A stretch of 14,490 nt of DNA from Holosporales bacterium. Lineage in GTDB: Bacteria > Pseudomonadota > Alphaproteobacteria > UBA3830 > JAIRMZ01. The stretch lies in contig JAISRK010000015.1 of the NCBI GenBank assembly GCA_031273665.1, positions 1 to 14,490 on the forward strand, written 5' to 3'. Under the pieces are notes generated by a model, which saw only the letters and a list, made by a program, of their open reading frames with translations, had not been told where the DNA came from and did not search any database. Positions 7,700-12,727 of the stretch are shown here, piece by piece. A program made the translations under genes and the position numbers. How positions within the stretch are numbered: the stretch's first letter is position 1; each line of letters opens with the position of its first letter.

Positions 7700-8285
7700 T
7701 TCCTTTAAACGTTGGTTCTGTCCCCTGTATCAAGCGCATAATATTGCCGTAATGCCTTATAATAACAACTAGGAAAATACCACTATAAGCCATTGCATAA
7801 GCACTGTACTCCGGCAGAAACCATACAAGAATCGGTGCGCACGCAAAACTCACCAGACTCGATAATGAAGAAATTCTAGAAAAATAAAAGAGGCAGACCC
7901 AAAGGACAGCACTTAAAAACCCAATAGGAGGCGTCAAAAATAAAAAGATACCAAGGGACGTGGCCACACCTTTCCCTCCTTGAAATCTCAAAAAGCACGA
8001 GAAACAGTGTCCCAACACCGCGCAAAATCCAACCCACGCAAGAAGACAATCGCCGACCCCCAGCATGGCCGCTATGGCACAGAGTAAAACTCCTTTTGAT
8101 GCATCAAGAAAAAAAACGAGTCCTCCCAACCATTTCCCCTGCGTGCGCACGACATTTGTCGCACCGATATTACCGGACCCTAATTTCTGCAGATCACCTT
8201 TACCAAAAAAATGCACAACCACAACGCCAAAAGGGATAGACCCTATACAGTAAGCGGCAAGTAACAACACTATATTTTCCACCAT
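7683..8285 (-). CDS. plsY: Acyl-phosphate:glycerol-3-phosphate acyltransferase PlsY
   Basis: This 200-residue integral membrane protein acylates position 1 of glycerol-3-phosphate using acyl-phosphate from PlsX, the first step of phospholipid synthesis (known for the family). The N-terminal helix ends in GSIPFG (15-20). The three cytoplasmic signature regions are visible: SGNIGATNV (37-45) with the KG at 64-65, GGKGVAT (103-109), and near the C-terminus RHYGNIMRLIQGTE. Hydrophobic stretches between them fit five or so transmembrane helices. ATG at 8283-8285 follows an AAGGGGAA ribosome site. It leads the plsY-dprA-topA operon and functionally continues the fatty acid chemistry of fabD/fabG nearby. 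Confidence 0.96.
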   Translation of the reverse strand: MVENIVLLLAAYCIGSIPFGVVVVHFFGKGDLQKLGSGNIGATNVVRTQGKWLGGLVFFLDASKGVLLCAIAAMLGVGDCLLAWVGFCAVLGHCFSCFLRFQGGKGVATSLGIFLFLTPPIGFLSAVLWVCLFYFSRISSLSSLVSFACAPILVWFLPEYSAYAMAYSGIFLVVIIRHYGNIMRLIQGTEPTFKGNARKS

Positions 8286-8333
8286 TCTGACTTCCCCTTT
8301 CTATACGAGAGCGCGTACAGACGCTATAACAGC

Positions 8334-8361
8334 ACTATACGGAATTAACAGAGGTGTGCAA
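8334..8361 (-). promoter_or_regulatory. Candidate sigma-70-type promoter of plsY-dprA-topA
   Basis: On the minus strand, TTGCAC (8356-8361) and TATAGT (8334-8339) are separated by 16 bp, giving a leader of about 40 nt before the plsY ATG. Both hexamers are good matches and the position is right. The remaining bases of the 8286-8561 gap hold only the flgE terminator and no supported gene. Confidence 0.45.
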
Positions 8362-8488
8362 TACGCACTCTGAGCAATTTCACAAGAACATCGCAACGTA
8401 CACGAGTCAAGTGTCGTATGGCGTTTTCTTTTCCGCCCATGCGTTATCGTCCCCTGAAGTCGTGTTCGTCCCTATACAGCGCGCGGAG

Positions 8489-8521
8489 AAAAAAGAAGCT
8501 TCCCCGCAAGGCGGAAGCTTC
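8489..8521 (-). terminator. Intrinsic terminator of flgE copy A
   Basis: A perfect 9-bp stem GAAGCTTCC/GGAAGCTTC (8495-8503 with 8513-8521) with a 9-base loop is followed on the minus strand by six T residues (8489-8494). It lies about 40 bases past the flgE stop. The same hairpin is repeated after copy B. Confidence 0.9.
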
Positions 8522-8561
8522 CAACACAAAGGATGTATCAGTTTTTTAGATATCAACTTCT

Positions 8562-9824
8562 TCACAGTCTCATCAACGCATCGAGCATCTGGCTGATGGT
8601 AGAGATGACTCTGGTATTCGCAGAATACGCGTACTGTGTCATGATCATATCTGATAGTTCCGAAGCAACATCGACAGTAGAAGCCTCAAGAGCTCCAAAG
8701 CTCACCGAGCCTACACCACCTGTTTCAGGAAAGGCATATGTGAATTCCCCAGAATCAGAGCTAGGTGTGTACACGCCGCCACTTTTTTCCGTGAGACTGT
8801 CCGGAGCCAAACTGTTCGCCAGCGGCAATTTATAAATCTCTTGGACACCACCATTGTCAAGTGTAACTGAAAGAACGCCCTGTTGCGAAATCCTCCAATC
8901 AGCCACTGCCTGCTTGGTATAGCCTCCACTTTGAACTGCAGACGTTTGAGTAGACTCAGCGCTCGTGTCGGTAGCCGCCACTTTACGTACACCACTGAGG
9001 TCTAATTCTATGGTCTGCATAGCTTCTCCGAAATTCCATCTCACATCGATCTTCGTGGGCTGCTTATCATCGGCCCACGCCGGGGCCGCACTTGCTTTTG
9101 CTGTGAGTTCAAGAGCACCCTCAGGAGACATGTTAAATCCCTTAGTATCCACCGTAGCAAGGCTAGCATTTTCCGCCGTCCCAGCATCAACCACCCTAGC
9201 CTCTACTGACCATACATCACCACCGTGGGCGGTGTATTTTAGTTCCACCGTATGTTCATTGCCACTGGCATCGTAAACAGTTGCGATGTCCGTAACTATG
9301 GTACTAGAGCTAGAACCTTCCTTCAATTTTGTACTGAAGTGCACCCTTGTTGTTGCGCCAGACAACCCCGTGGGAATTTGGATTGCTTCAAAAGCGTCTG
9401 CACGAGGCGTTATCTCTTCTCCATCCTTAAAACGTTGCCCTTGTAAATAATACCCTGCACCATTCACAAGATATCCGTCTTTATCCGGGTGAAATGATCC
9501 CGTCCGCACCGCCCCTAAAGTCAGATCCTTATCTGTACCCAACTTGACCAAAAAGAAACCTCTTCCATTGATCGCCACATCTCCGTTCTCTTCTGTCATG
9601 CGTAGGTCTCCTTGTTTTGTAACGTCTGTCCTTGAAAGTGCTGATATCCCCGCAACCAGAGGGGTCTTCTGCTTGCCACCCAGTATCATTGCACTAAATT
9701 CCGTCTGCCGCTGTTTGTATCCAGCCGTCTCAACGTTCGCTACGTTGCCGGAAGTCGTTCTCATCTTTTTCGCTTGAGCACTCATTCCGCTTATGGCTAC
9801 CCCTAATCCTGAAAATAAAGACAT
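8562..9824 (-). CDS. flgE: Flagellar hook protein FlgE, copy A
   Basis: This 420-residue protein has the rod/hook family architecture: an N-terminal D0 coiled segment (MSLFSGLGVAISG, then NVANVETAGYKQRQTEF, about 1-45) and a C-terminal segment (about 377-420) with LEASTVDVASELSDMI and TQYAYSANTRVI. Length and the large central insertion fit FlgE, the universal-joint hook subunit exported by the flagellar type III apparatus, better than FlgF or FlgG. No signal peptide is expected or seen, and it has no cysteine. ATG at 9822-9824 follows TGGAGAA (9831-9837 on the other strand). It is very similar to the 428-residue copy B 1.1 kb upstream at both ends and diverged in the middle. It appears monocistronic, with its own sigma-54 promoter and terminator. 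Confidence 0.93.
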   Translation of the reverse strand: MSLFSGLGVAISGMSAQAKKMRTTSGNVANVETAGYKQRQTEFSAMILGGKQKTPLVAGISALSRTDVTKQGDLRMTEENGDVAINGRGFFLVKLGTDKDLTLGAVRTGSFHPDKDGYLVNGAGYYLQGQRFKDGEEITPRADAFEAIQIPTGLSGATTRVHFSTKLKEGSSSSTIVTDIATVYDASGNEHTVELKYTAHGGDVWSVEARVVDAGTAENASLATVDTKGFNMSPEGALELTAKASAAPAWADDKQPTKIDVRWNFGEAMQTIELDLSGVRKVAATDTSAESTQTSAVQSGGYTKQAVADWRISQQGVLSVTLDNGGVQEIYKLPLANSLAPDSLTEKSGGVYTPSSDSGEFTYAFPETGGVGSVSFGALEASTVDVASELSDMIMTQYAYSANTRVISTISQMLDALMRL

Positions 9825-9850
9825 AATATTTCTCCATTTTTTACAAAATA

Positions 9851-9913
9851 CTCTTCTATTTTCTAAGAAGAGCTACCGTTCGCGCCTATTTAATGATATC
9901 TTTCAAAAGATAT
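9851..9913 (-). promoter_or_regulatory. flgE copy A leader with two hairpins
   Basis: The transcript between the predicted start site and flgE holds two stems. The distal one is an 8-bp perfect stem in ATATCTTTCAAAAGATAT (9896-9913). The proximal one is a 7-bp stem CTCTTCT/AGAAGAG (9851-9857 with 9866-9872), 27 bases from the ATG and just above the ribosome site. Both have counterparts at the same places in copy B. They may control flgE mRNA stability or translation, which is inference. Confidence 0.55.
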
Positions 9914-9939
9914 TCCTTCGCAGTCGCTGCCTCTAATGG

Positions 9940-9955
9940 TGCAAATAATGTGCCA
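9940..9955 (-). promoter_or_regulatory. Sigma-54 (RpoN) promoter of flgE copy A
   Basis: The minus strand reads TGGCACATTATTTGCA, a full match to the -24/-12 consensus (TGGCAC-N5-TTGC) with the required GG-N10-GC spacing. Transcription would start near 9930, giving a leader of about 105 nt. Sigma-54 control of hook genes is established in Caulobacter and other flagellated Proteobacteria. Confidence 0.85.
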
Positions 9956-9981
9956 ATTTAGCAAAATAATGATGTTATTAT

Positions 9982-10049
9982 TTGTAATATAGGAAAATCA
10001 ATGATGAGGAAGAGGTAGAAATATAAATTCGTCTACAGCTATTCCTCAT
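9982..10049 (-). promoter_or_regulatory. Conserved upstream block and dyad of flgE copy A (possible activator site)
   Basis: TTGTAATATAGGAAAATCAA (plus strand, 9982-10001) recurs with one mismatch in copy B, 26 bases above the -24 element here and 25 there. Just beyond it, ATGAGGAA (10004-10011) and TTCCTCAT (10042-10049) form an inverted repeat enclosing a second one, GTAGA/TCTAC. The position, 50-95 bp upstream of -24, is where a sigma-54 enhancer-binding activator would act. No known binding consensus was matched. Confidence 0.4.
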
Positions 10050-10077
10050 AAAAACAGCATTTGATAAGAGGAAAATA

Positions 10078-10182
10078 ATGCATATCCGTATTAAAAGGAG
10101 AAAAAATTGCCCATTGAACACTAAATCGAACAGAAAAAAATGCCACTTATCCCTCCCTTTAAAACGAATAAATTACAGTTAG
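10078..10182 (+). CDS. Possible 34-residue basic peptide, copy A
   Basis: A short plus-strand ORF starts at ATG 10078 behind an AGAGGA ribosome-like site and begins MHIRIKRRK. The same nine residues and the same upstream sequence occur at 12451 in copy B, where three differences between the copies within these codons are all silent. After about ten codons the two ORFs diverge, and this one runs on to TAG at 10180-10182 with many Lys and Arg residues. It resembles no family I know. The alternative is that the block is DNA-level regulatory sequence for the divergent flgE promoter, and the ORF is incidental. Confidence 0.25.
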   Translation: MHIRIKRRKNCPLNTKSNRKKCHLSLPLKRINYS

Positions 10183-10781
10183 TTCTCCGAGTGTACGAAA
10201 CGTTGGTTAAGCGCTCATTCTCATTTAACCCATTGCTTTCTATAATTTTTTCATATATTTTGTCCTTTCAAAGTTGTATTCTTGCCTTCTATATGCGATA
10301 AATTGTTTATGTGGAGATAAAAACATTCATCATACCTTGCGCGAATAGGGGTTTTTATGAAAACTAGTCTAAGAAAAAGTAATAAAATGTGCCTATTGCG
10401 TGATGACTCTGCTTTGTCCTCCTCTCGGAAATTATTTCCAAGGCGAAATAGAAACGCAACACTTTCGGCGATACGTTCACAAGAAACGTGTTCCCCGACG
10501 TATTCATACCGCCCATCAACGTCGCGCACGAAAAGAAAAGGGACCTCTAAACGCACAAGCACACGTTCTGCGCCACTGGTATGGACGAAAATGGAATGTG
10601 TCATTTATTGGTTATACAAAGAGGGCGTCACCGTCGCGTGTCAGAAGCGTCCAAACGACAAACCTTTTTACATACTTGACGGACATATCTGCTCGCCTTG
10701 CCAGGCTCTTCTCTTCGCAAATCGTCGCCGTTTGTTAAAAGGGGATCCTCTCTTCTTCGTCGAAACGCTGACAGAGTATTA
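10183..10781. other. Spacer with no recognised gene; possible decayed ORF
   Basis: About 600 bp lies between the two flgE cassettes. The plus strand carries two overlapping open frames (10357-10782 and 10400-10738) and the minus strand one (10251-10604, no ribosome site, preceded directly by a stop). The frame from 10357 has AGGGG before its ATG, and its second half (about 10590-10782) reads more like protein, with HICSPC and ending ETLTEY. The first half of the frame from 10400 is also protein-like, which would fit one gene broken by a frameshift near 10610. I recognise no homology in any frame, so no coding call is made. Confidence 0.3.
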
Positions 10782-10829
10782 GACAGAGCATTTTACTGGG
10801 TACGTGACAGAGCGTTTTACTAAGTATGT
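10782..10829. repeat. Two tandem copies of a 24-bp unit
   Basis: A 24-base unit beginning GACAGAGC and containing TTTTACT is at 10782-10805 and again, with a few changes, at 10806-10829. A third GACAGAG occurs 12 bases earlier at 10770. It abuts the distal end of the flgE copy B terminator. Function unknown; slippage is the simplest origin. Confidence 0.6.
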
Positions 10830-10834
10830 GAGAG

Positions 10835-10867
10835 AAAAAAGAAGCTTCCCCACAAGGAGGAAGCTTC
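10835..10867 (-). terminator. Intrinsic terminator of flgE copy B
   Basis: The same 9-bp GAAGCTTCC/GGAAGCTTC stem as in copy A (10841-10849 with 10859-10867) has a loop differing at two bases and is followed by six T residues on the minus strand (10835-10840). Each flgE therefore ends its own transcript. Confidence 0.9.
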
Positions 10868-10912
10868 CAACACAAAGAAAGTAGTTATATCAGTTTTTTG
10901 ATATTAACTTCT

Positions 10913-12199
10913 TCACAGTCTCATTAAAGCATCGAGCATCTGGCTGATGGTAGAGATGACCTTAGTATTTGCGGAATAAGCGTATTGTGTCACGATCATA
11001 TCCGATAGTTCCGAAGCAACATCGACAGTAGAAGCTTCAAGAGCTCCAAAGCCCACTGAACCTAAACTATCTGTTTCAGGAAAGGCATACGTGAATTCTC
11101 CTGAATTAATATTAGGAGTGTACACGCCACCACTTTTTTCCGTGAGATTGTTTGGAGCCAGACAATTCGCCATCGGCAATTTGTAAATCTCTTGAGCGTT
11201 GCCATTGTCAAGCGTAACCGCAAGAACACCTTGTTGCGAAACGCTCCAATCAATCACTGCCTGCTTGGTATAGCCTCCCGTTTGAATGGCAGACGTCTGA
11301 GGAGACGCAGCGCTCGTGTCGCCAGCCGCCACTTTACGTACGCCACTGAGATCGAGTTCTATGGTCTGTACAGATCCACCGAAAGTCCATCTCACGTCGA
11401 TCTTCGTAGGCTGAGTATCATCGGTCCAGTCTGGAGCCGCACCTGCTTGTGGCGTAGCTGTAAAAGAAACGGCATCATCAGGAGAAATGAGCGATCCAGC
11501 TGTATCTACAGTAAAAAGGTTCTCATCTGCCGCCAAAGGAGTCAGAGTACCAGCAGCCATCGTTCCAACCGCAGCTTCCACTGTCCACGAGCCATCCGCT
11601 TTAGCGGTAAATGTTACTTGCACCGTATATTCTTTGCCATCAGCGTCATAAACAGTCGCGGTATCATTGACTACTGCATCCGCAGCGCTGCCTTCTGCCA
11701 ACTTTGTATTAAAGAGCACTTTTTTCGTTGCCCCAGATAATTCCGCAGGAATCTGAATCGCTTCAAGAGCATCTGCACGAGCCATTATCGCCTCTCCAGA
11801 CTTATAACGTTGCCCTTGTAAATAATACCCCATACCATTTACAAGATATCCGTCTTTATCCGGCCGAAATGCACCCGTCCGTATCGCCCCTAAAGTCAGC
11901 TCTTTGCCTGTACCCGGCTTGACCAAAAAGAAACCCGTCCCATTGACCGCGATATCTCCATTCTGCTCCGTTATGCGCAGAGCTCCTTGCTTTGCAATGT
12001 CTGTCCTTGAAAGTGTTGTAACTCCTCCAACAAGCGGGGCCTTCTGCTTGCCACCTAATACCATTGCATTAAATTCCGTTTGCCGCTGTTTGTATCCAGC
12101 CGTCTCAACGTTCGCTACGTTGCCGGAAGTCGTTCTTATCTTTTTCGCTTGAGCGCCCATTCCGCTCGCAGCTACTCCTAATCCTGAAAATAAAGACAT
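10913..12199 (-). CDS. flgE: Flagellar hook protein FlgE, copy B
   Basis: This 428-residue paralogue of copy A shares its MSLFSGLGVA start, the NVANVETAGYKQRQTEF D0 segment, and a nearly identical last 44 residues (385-428), which include ASELSDMI and TQYAYSANTKVI. The central part (about 150-270), expected to form the exposed D1/D2 surface of the hook, is much more different and carries about eight extra residues near 205-230. Cys346 (MANCLAPN) is its only cysteine and replaces a serine of copy A. ATG at 12197-12199 follows AAGGAGGG, a stronger site than in copy A. Both reading frames are intact, so both proteins are probably made. It could encode an alternative or mixed hook subunit; which copy is the main one cannot be told from sequence. 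Confidence 0.93.
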   Translation of the reverse strand: MSLFSGLGVAASGMGAQAKKIRTTSGNVANVETAGYKQRQTEFNAMVLGGKQKAPLVGGVTTLSRTDIAKQGALRITEQNGDIAVNGTGFFLVKPGTGKELTLGAIRTGAFRPDKDGYLVNGMGYYLQGQRYKSGEAIMARADALEAIQIPAELSGATKKVLFNTKLAEGSAADAVVNDTATVYDADGKEYTVQVTFTAKADGSWTVEAAVGTMAAGTLTPLAADENLFTVDTAGSLISPDDAVSFTATPQAGAAPDWTDDTQPTKIDVRWTFGGSVQTIELDLSGVRKVAAGDTSAASPQTSAIQTGGYTKQAVIDWSVSQQGVLAVTLDNGNAQEIYKLPMANCLAPNNLTEKSGGVYTPNINSGEFTYAFPETDSLGSVGFGALEASTVDVASELSDMIVTQYAYSANTKVISTISQMLDALMRL

Positions 12200-12226
12200 A
12201 ATATCCCTCCTTTTTTTACAAAATAC

Positions 12227-12289
12227 GCCCCTCTCAGAAGAGAGGGGCTACTACTTGTGCCTATTTATTTGATGTCTCCTAAGAGACGC
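12227..12289 (-). promoter_or_regulatory. flgE copy B leader with two hairpins
   Basis: The proximal stem is a perfect 9 bp GCCCCTCTC/GAGAGGGGC (12227-12235 with 12240-12248) closed by a 4-base loop, 28 bases from the ATG. The distal stem GTCTC/GAGAC (12274-12278 with 12283-12287) is the counterpart of the copy A distal stem. Aligned, two pairs change from A-T type to G-C type on both sides, keeping the pairing. The proximal stem has no T-tract on the minus strand that would make it a terminator. Confidence 0.6.
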
Positions 12290-12315
12290 CCCCTCATAGT
12301 CCCTGCTTCTAGTAA

Positions 12316-12331
12316 TGCAAAAGATATGCCA
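12316..12331 (-). promoter_or_regulatory. Sigma-54 (RpoN) promoter of flgE copy B
   Basis: The minus strand reads TGGCATATCTTTTGCA, with GG-N10-GC spacing and one departure from consensus (TGGCAT for TGGCAC). It lies at the same distance from flgE as in copy A, so the leader is again about 105 nt. Confidence 0.8.
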
Positions 12332-12356
12332 ATGAAAAAAACGATAACGTTATTAC

Positions 12357-12376
12357 TTGTAATGTAGGAAAATCAA
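12357..12376 (-). promoter_or_regulatory. Conserved 20-bp block upstream of flgE copy B promoter
   Basis: TTGTAATGTAGGAAAATCAA on the plus strand differs from the copy A block by one base and sits 25 bases above the -24 element. A perfect palindrome ATAACGTTAT (about 12344-12353) lies between it and the promoter. It may be a binding site for the sigma-54 activator or a bending protein; neither consensus is matched convincingly. Confidence 0.4.
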
Positions 12377-12450
12377 GGTTGGGAAGGGAGCGGATGTAAT
12401 TTTGTCTGCAGCAGTTCTCTACAAAAATAGCATTTGATAAGGAGAAAATA

Positions 12451-12501
12451 ATGCATATCCGCATCAAAAGAAGAAAAAAACTCCCCATCAAATGTCCCTA
12501 A
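12451..12501 (+). CDS. Possible 16-residue basic peptide, copy B
   Basis: ATG at 12451 follows AAGGAG by six bases and opens MHIRIKRRKK, then stops at TAA (12499-12501). It shares the start and first nine residues of the small ORF in copy A. It is too short to call with confidence; see the copy A entry for the regulatory alternative. Confidence 0.25.
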   Translation: MHIRIKRRKKLPIKCP

Positions 12502-12727
12502 GACCCTATAAACAGTCATTGCATCCGTTATATGAAAACGCTTTTATCTCATCAGCATGTGCAAAAAGAAATCGGCCATTAGCGGCTCTTCTCTCTAAAA
12601 TCTGTCCTTTTATGCACTGAATGTTTGTGGAAGAGACGTTGCTCAACGGTACACTTCCGTGAAGAATTGTGGTGCTAAATAACCAGGACTCCGTGACACA
12701 CAAAGAGCCGCAAGCCGTCCATTCCGG
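12502..12727. other. Intergenic region downstream of tkt
   Basis: This 226-bp gap follows the transketolase stop. It holds small overlapping dyads (CGTTG/CAACG at 12637-12648 and ACGG/CCGT beside it) but no convincing T-tract terminator and no supported ORF. A 65-codon minus-strand frame here has only a TTG start and no ribosome site. Confidence 0.4.

Larger units (their letters stand above)
8486..10115 (-). repeat. Tandem flgE cassette, copy A (boundaries approximate)
   Basis: This unit aligns end to end with 10832-12490. It contains, in minus-strand order, a conserved upstream block, a sigma-54 promoter, a two-hairpin leader, flgE and a terminator. Homology starts at the shared GAGAAAAAAGAAGC and fades about 35-40 bases beyond the ATG of the small plus-strand ORF. 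About 717 bp of unrelated sequence separates it from copy B. Confidence 0.85.
10832..12490 (-). repeat. Tandem flgE cassette, copy B (boundaries approximate)
   Basis: This unit is paralogous to 8486-10115 with the same element order. Its flgE is 24 bp longer, its proximal leader hairpin is stronger and its ribosome site is closer to consensus. Confidence 0.85.

Noticed and set aside
8354..8596. Plus-strand 80-codon ORF
   Set aside because: It runs through the flgE terminator hairpin and into the flgE 3' end antisense; no sign of selection as protein.
10251..10604. Minus-strand 117-codon ORF between the flgE cassettes
   Set aside because: No ribosome site, a stop codon directly before the ATG, a stretch of poorly protein-like sequence at the C-terminal end and no recognisable motif.
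8562..12199. FlgF or FlgG rod proteins instead of FlgE
   Set aside because: Those are about 240-265 residues; 420-428 residues with a large central insertion fits the hook protein.
12227..12248. The strong leader hairpin of flgE copy B as an intrinsic terminator
   Set aside because: No T-run follows it directly on the minus strand (next bases are GTATTTTG) and a structural counterpart exists at the same place in copy A.
8486..12501. Tandem flgE region as a transposon or phage element
   Set aside because: No transposase, integrase or terminal inverted repeats; the repeated content is hook genes with their own control regions.
12506..12703. Minus-strand 65-codon ORF after tkt
   Set aside because: Starts at TTG, no ribosome site, no recognisable features.
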